Source: Altererythrobacter aquiaggeris
GTDB taxonomy: Bacteria > Pseudomonadota > Alphaproteobacteria > Sphingomonadales > Sphingomonadaceae
Direction of reading: 5' to 3'
NCBI RefSeq assembly: GCF_037154015.1
Contig: NZ_JBANRL010000001.1
Span: 806,001 to 870,000 of the forward strand
DNA length: 64,000 bases
The translations under genes and the position numbers were made by a program. Each line of letters starts with the position of its first letter. Position 1 is the stretch's first letter. The notes beneath the pieces were generated by a model. The model was not told the DNA's origin, searched no databases, and saw only the letters and a program-made list of their open reading frames with translations. This document shows positions 8,404-18,009 of the stretch, in pieces.

Positions 8404-9876
8404 TTAATCCGCTGTTTCTTTCCCGCCGGTCGCCAGACTGACGCTTATTATGGCGATCATGGCTGCAGCGAATCCCGGAATGATCTCGTACACACCCGCG
8501 CCGCCCCGAAACTCTGCATTCCAGCCAAGCACGATCCATCCGATCACCACCGCCGCCCCCGTTACAAGGCCGGCCACTGCGCCCGCGCCGGTCATCCTGT
8601 TCCATGTCAGCGCCAGCAGGATCAGCGGCCCGAAGGCGGCTCCGAAACCTGCCCAGGCATTGGACACCAGCCCCAGCACCTCGCTGTCAGGATCGCCTGC
8701 AATCGCAATCGCCGCGAGTGCCACCAGCAGCACGCATAGCCGCCCGACATTCACCGTTTCGCGTTCGCTGGCATTCTTGCGCAAGAACAATCGGTAGAAA
8801 TCCTCCGTCAGCGAACTTGATGCGACCAGCAATTGCGAGCTGATCGTGCTCATGATCGCGGCCAGCAATGCGGCGAGCAGGAAACCCGTGATCAGCGGGT
8901 GGAACAGAATATTGGCGAGCAGGATGAAAATCGTTTCAGGATCCTCCAGCAGCAGTCCGTTGGCCTGCGTATAGGCGCGCCCCGCAATACCCACGCCGAT
9001 CGCGCCAAGCAGTGCCGCCGCCATCCACCCCATCCCGATATTCCGCGCGGTCGGGATTTCCGCCAGGCTACGCACCGCCATGAACCGCACGATGATATGC
9101 GGCTGCCCGAAATAACCCAGGCCCCATGTCACCGCCGACAGGAAGCCGATAAATGTCAGCCCTTTCGTCAGGCTGAGGAAATCGGGATCGACCGCCGCCA
9201 GCGTGGCCCCGATCCCCGCAGTTCCGACATCGCCCGACAGCACCACCAGCGGCATCAACACCAGCGCGGTCACCATGATGCATCCCTGCACAAAATCGGT
9301 CAGGCTGACCGCCAGAAAGCCCCCGACCATAGTGTAGGCCAGCACCACACCTGCCGTCAGCCAGATGCCGGTCATGTAGTCGCTCACACCCGTGTCACCG
9401 AACAATCCGGCGAAACTCGTCACAAACAATTTGCCGCCGCCGACCAGACCCGCTGCGGTATAGACTGCGAAAAACACCACGATGATCACTGCCGAAATGA
9501 TCCGTAATGCAACCGCCTTGTCCGGAAATCGGTTGGCGAGGAATTCGGGTATCGTCAGCGCATTGCCCATCCGCTCCGTCTGTTCGCGCAATCGCGGCGC
9601 CACGATAATCCAGTTTGCCAGCGCACCCGCAAACAGCCCGATACCAATCCACGCCTCCACCAGACCCGCGGCATACAGCGCGCCCGGCAATCCCAGCAGC
9701 AGCCAGCCCGACATATCCGAAGCACCCGCCGAAAGCGCCGCCACCGCCGGATGCAGATTGCGCCCGCCCAGCAGATACCCCTCCGAAGTATCGGTGGATT
9801 TGCGCCACGCATAAAGCCCGATGCCCAGCATCAGCGCGAAATACAGGGCGAGCGAGATCAATGTGCCGGTTTGCAT
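8404..9876 (-). CDS. putP: Sodium/proline symporter PutP
   Basis: 490-residue member of the solute:sodium symporter family with about 13 transmembrane helices. The segments YLLGGRNLHPAVAALSAGAS, DMSGWLLLGLPGALY and GYFGQPHIIVRFMA match PutP. It imports proline with Na+ across the inner membrane. No putA or other proline catabolic gene is in the window. The 450 bp upstream of the start hold a strong inverted repeat that could control it. Confidence 0.93.
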   Translation of the reverse strand: MQTGTLISLALYFALMLGIGLYAWRKSTDTSEGYLLGGRNLHPAVAALSAGASDMSGWLLLGLPGALYAAGLVEAWIGIGLFAGALANWIIVAPRLREQTERMGNALTIPEFLANRFPDKAVALRIISAVIIVVFFAVYTAAGLVGGGKLFVTSFAGLFGDTGVSDYMTGIWLTAGVVLAYTMVGGFLAVSLTDFVQGCIMVTALVLMPLVVLSGDVGTAGIGATLAAVDPDFLSLTKGLTFIGFLSAVTWGLGYFGQPHIIVRFMAVRSLAEIPTARNIGMGWMAAALLGAIGVGIAGRAYTQANGLLLEDPETIFILLANILFHPLITGFLLAALLAAIMSTISSQLLVASSSLTEDFYRLFLRKNASERETVNVGRLCVLLVALAAIAIAGDPDSEVLGLVSNAWAGFGAAFGPLILLALTWNRMTGAGAVAGLVTGAAVVIGWIVLGWNAEFRGGAGVYEIIPGFAAAMIAIISVSLATGGKETAD

Positions 9877-9940
9877 GGCCCGCCCTTAGCAAAGCGCAAG
9901 GCCACTAGCCACCAAAGCTGCCGCATCATCCCGCCCCGTA

Positions 9941-10000
9941 TCACCTTTACTGTATCACTGTAACAATACAGTAAAGGTGACACTAGTTACACGCTGTCAC
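9941..10000. promoter_or_regulatory. Perfect 15-bp inverted repeat and nested dyads upstream of putP
   Basis: Arms TCACCTTTACTGTAT (9941-9955) and ATACAGTAAAGGTGA (9966-9980) are exact reverse complements around a 10-nt loop. The next 20 bases contain GTGACACTAGTTACAC, which is 12/16 self-complementary, and a GTGACA/TGTCAC pair (9977-9982 and 9995-10000). No T-run follows, so it is not a normal terminator. It lies 65 bp upstream of putP and 330 bp upstream of the PilZ gene. A TetR-type operator is a reasonable reading, but this is inference. Confidence 0.55.
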
Positions 10001-10331
10001 CCTCCTCCGGTTTGCGTAAGCCATCGCAATACATCAGGAAAACCGGTATTGCGCGCAAGGTTACACCTTGTGCGAAACAGCCAAAACGGCCTTGCGATAA
10101 AGGAAATGCGGTCCGGTTCACGGCATCCGCCATGGCATATCGGCGGGGTGTAGGAAAATTGGCGGCTTGCCGGTCAGTAAGCGAATATCAGCTGGCGACC
10201 CGATAGGTGGCGTGCCCGTTTATATCCCGAAACCCTCGTGAGAAAGTGTTCCGCCCACGAACCTGACTTGGCATTTGCGAATTGTCACCAACATAAGTGT
10301 GTCAAACAAGCCAGTGCTTTCATGTAAGATT
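10001..10331. other. Intergenic region without a convincing gene
   Basis: The space between the dyad upstream of putP and the PilZ gene. A 64-codon frame at 10012-10206 has no recognisable domain, ribosome site or hydrophobic pattern. A small dyad CAAGG-TTACA-CCTTG occurs near 10048. I see no tRNA-like or terminator-like structure. It probably holds the PilZ gene promoter. Confidence 0.4.
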
Positions 10332-10862
10332 ATGAATACGCTTTGCATCATGGATGGAGAGGACGACCTCTACTTTATCGTGCGTAAGGGTGAAATCTGG
10401 GCTTGCTGGCTGAGCGGCAAGCCGGCCGTCAAGCTCGCAAATGCTGCCGAGTTCGCAAGCGCGGTTTCGCAGTTCAGCGACGAAACTGCACCTCTCGATG
10501 CGGCGCATCCGGCACGCCCCGAAGTGGACGATACCGAACCCGCGCCTTCAAATACCGCAACAATTTACAAGGAGCGGATCGAGGCGCGGTACAATCTCAC
10601 CGTATTGGGTCGGATATTTACTGTCGGCGGCAGCAGTGACGTGACGATTTTCGATCTTTCAGAAAAGGGATGTCGTTTTCAGGATGCCTCCTGGAAACTG
10701 GTTTTGGGCCATCAGATCACGATCAAGATCGGCTCGATCGGCCCGCTGGACGCGACGGTCAAATGGCGACGGGATAACACGGTAGGTGTCCAGTTTATCA
10801 CGCCGCTCTATCCATCGATACTGAAACACATTCGCGAAAGTTTCGATCTGCGGCGAAAGTGA
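10332..10862 (+). CDS. PilZ domain protein (putative c-di-GMP receptor)
   Basis: 176 residues from the ATG at 10332. The N-terminal half has no recognised domain. The C-terminal half (about 80-172) is a PilZ domain: RIEAR gives the RxxxR arginines and FDLSEKGCRF gives the (D/N)xSxxG motif. Both c-di-GMP binding motifs are intact, so nucleotide binding is likely. The protein may act as a receiver for the GGDEF-EAL enzyme encoded near 60 kb, though nothing links them directly. In-frame TTG codons upstream lack a ribosome site. Confidence 0.8.
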   Translation: MNTLCIMDGEDDLYFIVRKGEIWACWLSGKPAVKLANAAEFASAVSQFSDETAPLDAAHPARPEVDDTEPAPSNTATIYKERIEARYNLTVLGRIFTVGGSSDVTIFDLSEKGCRFQDASWKLVLGHQITIKIGSIGPLDATVKWRRDNTVGVQFITPLYPSILKHIRESFDLRRK

Positions 10863-11089
10863 TCCTTTAAAGGTTATTGCACCGGGAAGCAGGCCTGATT
10901 GCAGGGCCGGGCGCGGTTGTCCGCCGGCCACCCGAAGTCCTGCCATTCGCCGTGATGCGAAACTGCACCGATTGGGCGAAACCCGGCGGAATTCATGGCT
11001 GTCACGGCATCTCTTTGCGTGACCAAACCCGGACCAAAAGCTGCGCCCGCGCATTATCCTGTCAAACAACAGCGAAAGGATATTTCCCA

Positions 11090-11878
11090 ATGGCCACGCC
11101 AGCGTCCACGAATTACGATTTTACCGGCAAGACCGTTATCGTCACCGGATCCTCCGGCGGGATCGGATTGGGGATTGCGCGCCGCTTTGCAGCGGCGGGG
11201 GCCAATGTCGTGCTCAATTCACGCAGCCGCAATGATCTGGAGGCGGCAGCCGCCGAAATGGATGATGCGCGAACTTTGATCGTGGCGGGCGATGTCAGCT
11301 CTGCGGACTTCGCCGCCGGGATAGTCAGCCAGACCACCCGGAAATTCGGCGGGCTGGACGTGCTGGTGAACAACGCGGGAGTAGCGCGCTCCGGCAAGCT
11401 GACCGATATGCGAGACAAGGATATCGACGCGGTAATCGACATCAATGTGAAGGGCGTGCTGTATCTATGCCGCGCGGCCATCCCCGAGCTTGCCAAAACC
11501 AAAGGGTGCATCGTCAACACTTCCAGCGTTTCGGGCATTGGCGGTGACTGGACGCTGCCGGTTTATAATGCCTCCAAGGGCGCGGTGACTAATCTGACCC
11601 GCAGTCTTGCCTTGCAGCTGGGCGGGCAGGGCATTCGCGTTAACGCCGTGCTGCCCAGCGTAACGCGCTCTGAAATGACCGAAGGGATCACGGGTAATGA
11701 GGAACTGCTGAAAGCATTCATAAACCGTCTGCCGCTGGGCCGCATCGCCGAACCGGACGACATCGCGGGACCTGTGCTGTTTCTGGCGTCCGATGATGCG
11801 CGGTTCGTGACGGGGGTGAACCTGCCGGTGGATGGCGGTGTGAGCGCTTCTAACGGCCAGCCAAACATGATGGGGTAA
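11090..11878 (+). CDS. Short-chain dehydrogenase/reductase (SDR)
   Basis: 262-residue classical SDR. The cofactor motif TGSSGGIGLG, the NNAG motif and the catalytic Ser-Tyr-Lys (NTSSVSGIGG and YNASKG) are all present. The C-terminal segment FVTGVNLPVDGG is typical. AAGGA stands 8 nt before the ATG. The substrate cannot be deduced; relatives are called 3-oxoacyl-ACP reductase or glucose dehydrogenase by similarity only. A lipoprotein gene follows after 6 nt and may be cotranscribed. Confidence 0.87.
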   Translation: MATPASTNYDFTGKTVIVTGSSGGIGLGIARRFAAAGANVVLNSRSRNDLEAAAAEMDDARTLIVAGDVSSADFAAGIVSQTTRKFGGLDVLVNNAGVARSGKLTDMRDKDIDAVIDINVKGVLYLCRAAIPELAKTKGCIVNTSSVSGIGGDWTLPVYNASKGAVTNLTRSLALQLGGQGIRVNAVLPSVTRSEMTEGITGNEELLKAFINRLPLGRIAEPDDIAGPVLFLASDDARFVTGVNLPVDGGVSASNGQPNMMG

Positions 11879-11884
11879 CCGGTG

Positions 11885-12400
11885 ATGGCTTATGGATCGA
11901 CCACGAAGAGTTTGCTTTTGATAAGCGGGTTGCCAATTGTTTTGCTGGCCTGTTCTGCGGGGGACGCCGACCGGGACGAGACTGCTTCGCGCCAAAATCC
12001 GGCTGATGCTGGTGCCGCGAAACCTTCTGCCACGCCTGCGGCTCCGGAAGGCCCGGTGGCGGCGACGCAAAAGGATGCGGCCGAAAAACAGGCGGATACC
12101 GGCGCGGTGCAGGACACTATCCCTGCGCGGTTTCGCGGCACTTTCAGCGAAAGCGCGGCCGGCTGTGCACAGCGAAGCCATGGCAATTTTACCATCAATG
12201 CGCGGCAGATCGATTTTTTCGAAAGCCGCGGCGAGGTCGGGGATGTCCGCGTCAAAGGTGATTACGCGGCGGCCACGGTGCGCGAAGCCTATGCCGGTGA
12301 TGTGAACATTTATGTATTCTACATGGCGCTGGAGGGCGGCGACAAATTGAGATTCCGCTACAACAAGAACGAGCGGCAAACGTGGATCCGCTGCCCCTGA
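11885..12400 (+). CDS. Lipoprotein, function unknown
   Basis: 171 residues. The N-terminus has a lipoprotein signal with lipobox LLAC followed by SAG. A linker rich in Ala, Pro, Thr and charged residues runs to about residue 85. The C-terminal 90 residues look folded, with CAQRSHGNFTINARQIDFFE and a terminal RYNKNERQTWIRCP. The two cysteines of that domain may form a disulfide. It is probably an exported lipid-anchored protein. The ATG at 11885 is used; a GTG one codon earlier is possible. A terminator follows directly. Confidence 0.72.
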   Translation: MAYGSTTKSLLLISGLPIVLLACSAGDADRDETASRQNPADAGAAKPSATPAAPEGPVAATQKDAAEKQADTGAVQDTIPARFRGTFSESAAGCAQRSHGNFTINARQIDFFESRGEVGDVRVKGDYAAATVREAYAGDVNIYVFYMALEGGDKLRFRYNKNERQTWIRCP

Positions 12401-12405
12401 ATGAA

Positions 12406-12441
12406 AAAAGCCCGCCGCTTCCGATTGAAGGGCGGGCTTTT
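12406..12441. terminator. Bidirectional rho-independent terminator
   Basis: AAAAGCCCGCC (12406-12416) pairs perfectly with GGCGGGCTTTT (12431-12441). The A-run and T-run on the two flanks allow use in both directions, which suits its place between the convergent lipoprotein gene and typA. Confidence 0.88.
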
Positions 12442-12462
12442 CGCTGATACGGGGAAGGGCGC

Positions 12463-14307
12463 TTACGCGTCTTCCAGCTTGCGTTTTTGCTTCTTGCGTT
12501 CGTTCGGGTCGAGGATCGCTTTGCGCAGGCGGATGTTTTCGGGCGTTACTTCGACCATTTCGTCATTGTCGATGTAGGCAATCGCCTGTTCAAGCGTCAT
12601 GATCTTGGGCGGGGTGAGGCGGATTGCATCATCTTTGCCGGTCGAACGGAAGTTGGTCAGCTGTTTCGACTTCATCGGATTGACCTCGAGATCGTCGGGC
12701 TTCGCATTTTCGCCGATGATCATGCCTTCATACAGCTTTTCCTTCGGCTTCACGAACAGGATGCCGCGATCTTCCAGCATGTTGAGCGCATAGCTGACCG
12801 CTTCGCCGTTTTCCCTGGAAATCAGCACGCCGTTGGCGCGGCCTTCGATCTTGCCCTTATAGGGTGCGTATTTTTCGAAGATGCGGTTCATGATGCCGGT
12901 GCCGCGTGTATCGGTGAGGAATTCGCCGTGATAACCGATCAGGCCGCGTGACGGGGCGCTGAAGGTAATCCGGGTCTTGCCGCCGCCCGACGGGCGCATA
13001 TCGGTCATCTCGCCCTTACGCATCGCTACCTTTTCGACCACGGTGCCGGAAAATTCGTCATCCACGTCGATCACCACGGTTTCGAACGGTTCGGTCCGGT
13101 TGCCGTCTTCGTCTTCGCGGTACAGCACGCGGGGGCGGCTGATGCCCAGTTCGAAGCCTTCGCGGCGCATGGTTTCGATCAGGACGCCCAACTGCAATTC
13201 GCCGCGGCCAGCCACTTCGAAACTGTCCTTGTCGGACGATTCGGTGACTTTGATGGCGACGTTGCTTTCCGCTTCGCGGGCCAGACGGTCGCGGATCATG
13301 CGGCTGGTAACCTTGGTGCCTTCGCGGCCGGCCAGCGGACTGTCGTTCACGGCGAAGCGCATCGACAGCGTCGGCGGATCGATCGGCTGCGCATGCAGCG
13401 GCTCGGTCACATCGGGATCGCAGATGGTGTTGGCCACGGTGGCCGCGGTCAAACCGGCCATCGAGATGATATCGCCGGCACGCGCTTCTTCCACCGGAAC
13501 GCGTTCGAGCCCGCGGAAGGCCATCAGTTTGGACGCGCGGCCCGTTTCCACGACCTTGCCGTCATTATCCAGCGCGTGGATCGGCGAGTTCACCTTGACG
13601 CGGCCCGACTGGACCTTGCCCGTCAGGATGCGGCCAAGGAAATTGTCACGATCAAGCAGAGTGACGAGGAATTTGAACGGTCCGTCAAAATCGGCGGCCG
13701 GCGGCGGCACGTGTTCCACGATGCGTTCAAACAGCGGGGTCAAAGTGCCATCGCGCGCTTCGATATCTTCGGAAGCATAACCGTTGCGGCCAGAAGCGTA
13801 GAGGACGGGGAAATCAAGCTGTTCGTCATTCGCGCCAAGCGACACGAACAGATCGAACACTTCGTCCAGCACTTCGGAAGCGCGGCCATCGGCGCGGTCG
13901 ATCTTGTTGACCACCACGATCGGTTTCAGGCCGAGCGCCAGCGCCTTGCCGGTGACGAATTTTGTTTGCGGCATCGCGCCTTCGCTGGAATCGACCAGCA
14001 GGATAACACCGTCGACCATCGAAAGGATGCGTTCCACTTCGCCGCCGAAATCGGCGTGTCCGGGTGTATCGACGATGTTGATGCGCGTGGCATCATCGCC
14101 TTCGCCCCATTCGACGCTGGTGCATTTGGCGAGAATCGTGATCCCGCGCTCTTTTTCCAGATCGTTGGAATCCATCGCGCGTTCTTCCACGCGCTGGTTG
14201 TCTCGAAATGTGCCGGACTGGCGGAACAGCTGGTCAACCAGCGTGGTCTTCCCGTGATCGACGTGGGCGATAATCGCAATATTGCGCAGCGCGTTGTTGG
14301 CGGACAT
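12463..14307 (-). CDS. typA: Translational GTPase TypA/BipA
   Basis: 614-residue ribosome-binding GTPase related to EF-G, linked to growth at low temperature and under stress through 50S assembly. The G1 motif AHVDHGKT, G2 region [10 protein letters not shown]3 [12 protein letters not shown] and G4 NKIDR are intact. Domains II to V follow in normal order, ending in the BipA-specific C-terminal domain with a basic tail. It sits alone, convergent with the lipoprotein gene. Confidence 0.97.
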   Translation of the reverse strand: MSANNALRNIAIIAHVDHGKTTLVDQLFRQSGTFRDNQRVEERAMDSNDLEKERGITILAKCTSVEWGEGDDATRINIVDTPGHADFGGEVERILSMVDGVILLVDSSEGAMPQTKFVTGKALALGLKPIVVVNKIDRADGRASEVLDEVFDLFVSLGANDEQLDFPVLYASGRNGYASEDIEARDGTLTPLFERIVEHVPPPAADFDGPFKFLVTLLDRDNFLGRILTGKVQSGRVKVNSPIHALDNDGKVVETGRASKLMAFRGLERVPVEEARAGDIISMAGLTAATVANTICDPDVTEPLHAQPIDPPTLSMRFAVNDSPLAGREGTKVTSRMIRDRLAREAESNVAIKVTESSDKDSFEVAGRGELQLGVLIETMRREGFELGISRPRVLYREDEDGNRTEPFETVVIDVDDEFSGTVVEKVAMRKGEMTDMRPSGGGKTRITFSAPSRGLIGYHGEFLTDTRGTGIMNRIFEKYAPYKGKIEGRANGVLISRENGEAVSYALNMLEDRGILFVKPKEKLYEGMIIGENAKPDDLEVNPMKSKQLTNFRSTGKDDAIRLTPPKIMTLEQAIAYIDNDEMVEVTPENIRLRKAILDPNERKKQKRKLEDA

Positions 14308-14435
14308 TCGCTTAAGCTTTCGGTATATATGAAAAGGGGCGCAGCCGTTGAGGCTTTGCCGGTCGGGGGCCCCCTATACCAAGCGCGCCGATTGGGCAAG
14401 TTCAATGCTGCAGTGCAGCGCGCCGGAGTGGATAA

Positions 14436-14816
14436 TCAGCCGATTTCGGGCGGCGCGGCGCATTGTTGCCACAGTTCGATTTTTACCCCGTCAGGGTCCA
14501 GCAGCCAGGCGAATTTGCCGTAACCTTCGTCGGCGCTACCCAGAATATCGACACCCTTTTTCTGCAATTGCGCGACAAACCCGTCCAGATCATCGACCCG
14601 CAGATTGATCATGAACCCGCCTTTACCCGGCTTTATATAGGTATCATCGGAAAAATGGCTGATCAGCGAATAGGGTTCGTCCCCCGTTTCTGCCGCCCAT
14701 GACAGCTGCGGCCCGTATTCGCCATCGATGCCCAGAATGTCGCGGTACCATTCGCGTGTCGTCTGCGGATTTTTTGCGACATAGAATACGCCGCCCAGTC
14801 CGGTAATCTTCGCCAT
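14436..14816 (-). CDS. VOC (glyoxalase/bleomycin resistance) superfamily protein
   Basis: 126 residues forming one vicinal-oxygen-chelate domain. The first beta-alpha module starts ITGLGGVFYVAKNPQTTREW and the second ends in LLDPDGVKIELWQQ; the glutamate in IELWQ is a usual metal ligand. The substrate is unknown; a single domain of this length normally dimerises. The ATG at 14816 is followed by the family's usual opening. It reads in the same direction as typA and is about 130 nt upstream of it. Confidence 0.82.
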   Translation of the reverse strand: MAKITGLGGVFYVAKNPQTTREWYRDILGIDGEYGPQLSWAAETGDEPYSLISHFSDDTYIKPGKGGFMINLRVDDLDGFVAQLQKKGVDILGSADEGYGKFAWLLDPDGVKIELWQQCAAPPEIG

Positions 14817-14942
14817 GTCTGTTTCCCCTACGTAAAAGGCGTTTTATCGAGCAATTCCGCGATTCATAGATGTGACAACTTCGCCACAGTCGGCAAAGTT
14901 CGTCGTCCGTGCATACGGATGCGATTGTGTCAGCACCACTTG

Positions 14943-14985
14943 GCATCTAAGCATCTGAGCATGTTCACTTAGCATGAAACCATGC
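14943..14985. promoter_or_regulatory. Short repeats in the TonB receptor promoter region
   Basis: GCATCTAA (14943-14950) is followed at once by GCATCTGA and GCATGTTC, giving three GCAT-led units at an 8-nt period. A small dyad, GCATG (14972-14976) and CATGC (14981-14985), comes next. These lie 30-70 bp before the receptor start and could be binding sites. Evidence is the pattern only. Confidence 0.25.
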
Positions 14986-15013
14986 AGTGACTTTTGAGAG
15001 AGGAAATCCCTGA

Positions 15014-17701
15014 ATGCGTATCCACGCCAAATTTAGCGCCCGCACGATTCTGCTCGGCGGCGCCGCAGCAATCGCGCTTAGCCAGCCCGCTTTTGCGCAG
15101 GATAACAATCCTGATGTCGATACCAACACTGCAGGTGACGAAGCCAACTTCGAAGACCCCGTAGCAGAATTCAGCGGCAACGAAATCGTCGTTACCGCGA
15201 CCAAACGTGCCAAAACCCTGCAAGATACGCCTGTCGCCGTCAGCGTGACGACCGCCGAAACGCTCGAGCGCGCACAAATCCGCGATCTCGTCGATTTGCA
15301 GACGGTTGCCCCTTCGCTGCGCGTCAGCCAGTTGCAGAACGCAGCCAGCACGACCTTCATCATTCGCGGCTTCGGTAACGGCGCCAACAACTTCGGCATC
15401 GAACCATCGGTCGGTGTGTTCATCGATAACGTTTTCCGTTCGCGTTCCGCCGGCCAGATTGCCGATCTCGCGAACGTATCCCGCATCGAAGTTCTGAACG
15501 GCCCGCAATCGACGCTGTTCGGCAAGAACGCTTCGGCTGGTGTCATTTCCGTGATTACGCGTGAGCCGCAGTTTGAATTTGGCGGTTCGGTTTCGGCCAC
15601 ATACGGCAATTTCAACCAGGTTATCGTCAAGGGCGACATTACCGGCCCGCTGGCCGACAGCGTCGCTTTCTCGCTCGACGGGAGCTACAACACGCGTGAC
15701 GGTTATGCCGACGTTCCCAATCTGGGCGAAAAAATCAACGACCGTAACCGCTATGCCGGCCGCGGCCAGTTGCTGTTTGATAACGGCGGCGCTTTCCGCC
15801 TTCGCGCAATTGCCGATTATTCCAAAATCGATGAAAGCTGCTGCTATGTCGGCAACGTCCGCTTCGGCCCGACTGCACCGCTGATCCGTGCTGTAGGCGG
15901 CGCGACGGCAATCGGTAACGAGAATATTTTCGATTATTCGAGCGAACTCAACAAACTCCCGACGAACGAAATCGAAAGCTATGGCGGCTCGTTGCAGGCG
16001 GATTACGAATTCGGCCCGATCACGCTGACTTCGATCACAGCCTACCGCGAACTGAGCAATATCAGCGACCAGGATGTCGATTTCACCGGCGCCGATATCG
16101 TGAGCGAATTCCGCGATCAGGCGGTTGAGACGTTCACCCAGGAATTCCGTCTGACGACCGATTTTGACGGTCCGTTGAACTTCCTGCTTGGCGCGTTCTA
16201 TTTTGACGAGGCAGTTGAGCAGGATTCAAGCCTGACCACAGGGACGCAGGCCCGCGCTGTGTTCGATCTTCTGGCAGGCGGCGGACGGCCCGGAACGCTT
16301 TCTTTCGTCGAGACCAACCTGGCCCCGTTCGGCTTCAGGCAGGGCGACATTTTCTCGGCAGGTCCGCTGTTCGACGAACGCTTTACGCTGGATAACACCT
16401 CGTATTCGATCTTCGGCACGGTTGATTTCGAAATTTCCGACCGCGTCACGCTGACCGGCGGTTTCAACTATACCAAGGACAAGAAAGACTACACGCTCGA
16501 AGCGACCGCATTTGACGAATTATCCAGGCTGAGCCTGGTCGATACGTTTATTACGATCGCCACTGCGGGTACCGTCAGGACACCGGCACAATTCGCGCAA
16601 TTGCCGGCAGCAACCCGTGCCGGCCTTACTTTTGCCGCCACGACACCGTGTTCGGCCACAGCCCCGCCGCCAAATTGCAACAGCCTGCTCGGGCTTCAGG
16701 CGCTGCAGTTCCAGCCACCGTTCCTGAATGTTCCCAATGCGGTGGAAAACGGCAAGACGCGTGATGATGACTTCAGCTATACGCTGCGGGTTTCGGGTGA
16801 GCTGACCGACCAGATCAACGCCTATGCAACCTATGCAACCGGGTTCAAGGCATCGTCGGTCAACCTGTCGCGGGATTCGCGTCCCGCCGGGGTTGATTTC
16901 ACGCCATTCCGGCTTGCCAATGGTGCGCCATCGGGCAGTGTCATTCTGGCTCCTGCCTCGCCAATCACCACTGCCGGACTGAATGTTCCAAACCTGTCAA
17001 CCGGTTCGCGCTTTGCGGGTCCGGAAGATGCCAAGGTCATGGAACTGGGCCTCAAGGGCAGTTTCCCCGGCCTGTCGGTAAACCTTGCCGTGTTTGACCA
17101 GACCATCAAGGGCTTCCAGTCGTTTGCCTTTACCGGAACCGGCTTCGCGCTGGCCAATGCCGGTGAACAATCGACCCGTGGTTTCGAACTCGATACGGTG
17201 ATCACGCCGGTCGATAATCTGGTGCTTACCTTTGCCACGACCTATCTCGATTCCGAATACGATTCCTTCCCGGGATCGGCTGTCGGCGATCTGAGCGGTC
17301 AGCGCCCTGCCGGTATCCCTGAATGGACCATCGCCACTTCGGCGACTTACACGCAGGAACTGGGCGCCAGCGGTAATGCCCTGATCGGACGGGTCGATTA
17401 TTACCACGAAAGCAAGACCCAGATCCTCGACGGTCTGCCTGACTTCATCAACCGGTCACTTCCTGACATCTTTGCGCCGGCGATTGCTGCTGCACGGACC
17501 TACAACCGTGAAGTCAATGAAGTGAACGCGTCGCTGACGCTGGCGATGGACATGGGGCTGGAAGTCACGGCCTATGTTCGTAACCTGCTGCAAGCGGAAT
17601 ATCTGACGACGATCTTCCCCGGTGTCGCCCAGTCGCAGACGATTTCGGGCTATCCGAACACGCCGCGCACATACGGTGTGACTGCCAAATTCACGTTCTG
17701 A
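15014..17701 (+). CDS. TonB-dependent outer-membrane receptor
   Basis: 895 residues. A signal peptide ends at QPAFAQ. The plug domain begins at EIVVTATKRAKTLQDTPVAV and runs to about residue 190 (RIEVLNGPQSTLFGKNASAG). A 22-strand barrel follows, ending in an aromatic residue (TYGVTAKFTF), as outer-membrane proteins require. It is expected to import a siderophore, vitamin, glycan or other large substrate using TonB energy. Sphingomonads carry many of these, and with no transporter or enzyme beside it the ligand cannot be deduced. The ribosome site GAGAGGA precedes the ATG, and a terminator follows. Confidence 0.93.
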   Translation: MRIHAKFSARTILLGGAAAIALSQPAFAQDNNPDVDTNTAGDEANFEDPVAEFSGNEIVVTATKRAKTLQDTPVAVSVTTAETLERAQIRDLVDLQTVAPSLRVSQLQNAASTTFIIRGFGNGANNFGIEPSVGVFIDNVFRSRSAGQIADLANVSRIEVLNGPQSTLFGKNASAGVISVITREPQFEFGGSVSATYGNFNQVIVKGDITGPLADSVAFSLDGSYNTRDGYADVPNLGEKINDRNRYAGRGQLLFDNGGAFRLRAIADYSKIDESCCYVGNVRFGPTAPLIRAVGGATAIGNENIFDYSSELNKLPTNEIESYGGSLQADYEFGPITLTSITAYRELSNISDQDVDFTGADIVSEFRDQAVETFTQEFRLTTDFDGPLNFLLGAFYFDEAVEQDSSLTTGTQARAVFDLLAGGGRPGTLSFVETNLAPFGFRQGDIFSAGPLFDERFTLDNTSYSIFGTVDFEISDRVTLTGGFNYTKDKKDYTLEATAFDELSRLSLVDTFITIATAGTVRTPAQFAQLPAATRAGLTFAATTPCSATAPPPNCNSLLGLQALQFQPPFLNVPNAVENGKTRDDDFSYTLRVSGELTDQINAYATYATGFKASSVNLSRDSRPAGVDFTPFRLANGAPSGSVILAPASPITTAGLNVPNLSTGSRFAGPEDAKVMELGLKGSFPGLSVNLAVFDQTIKGFQSFAFTGTGFALANAGEQSTRGFELDTVITPVDNLVLTFATTYLDSEYDSFPGSAVGDLSGQRPAGIPEWTIATSATYTQELGASGNALIGRVDYYHESKTQILDGLPDFINRSLPDIFAPAIAAARTYNREVNEVNASLTLAMDMGLEVTAYVRNLLQAEYLTTIFPGVAQSQTISGYPNTPRTYGVTAKFTF

Positions 17702-17723
17702 TCCAGAACGTACCATACAAACG

Positions 17724-17751
17724 AAAGGGGGCCTTCACGGGCCCCCTTTTT
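17724..17751 (+). terminator. Rho-independent terminator after the TonB receptor
   Basis: AAAGGGGGCC (17724-17733) pairs with GGCCCCCTTT (17740-17749) across a 6-nt loop and is followed by more T residues. It sits 23 nt after the receptor stop. Confidence 0.9.
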
Positions 17752-18009
17752 GTTGGGTATCGCATAATCCGCCGTTGGCCTGGTCTGCATTCGGCGGTGG
17801 AGGATTAGCGGTGAAGGATTTGGCGGTGAAGGATTGGCGGTGCAATATCACGCGCCGCTCTCTGCGTTCTGTTTGCGTAGTATCTGATGCCGCTGGCTGA
17901 CCGGTGCAGGCCAATGCCCCGCGCCGGTTCTGCCCGGATCCGGCAGCCACCACAGCCCGCGCCCCAAAGGTTCGCAATCGCTCCGCAGCCCCCGTTTGTC
18001 AGCGGATAA
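17752..18009. repeat. Gene-free stretch with a short tandem repeat
   Basis: Between the receptor terminator and the permease stop I see no convincing gene. At 17793-17842 a unit of about 14-15 nt built on GGCGGTGAAGGATT is repeated three times, with a fourth truncated copy. The copies differ by one or two bases. An 80-codon minus-strand frame here (17735-17977) is low-complexity and lacks a ribosome site. Confidence 0.5.

Noticed and set aside
10012-10206. 64-codon frame in the gap between putP and the PilZ gene
   Set aside because: No ribosome site, hydrophobic pattern or domain.
11465-12379. 304-codon minus-strand frame
   Set aside because: Overlaps the SDR and lipoprotein genes, which have domains, ribosome sites and a terminator.
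13393-14523. 376-codon plus-strand frame
   Set aside because: Antisense to typA, which is unmistakable.
17793-17842. Possible CRISPR array
   Set aside because: Units are 14-15 nt with no spacers between them and no cas genes.
17735-17977. 80-codon minus-strand frame
   Set aside because: Runs through the short tandem repeat and terminator; low complexity.
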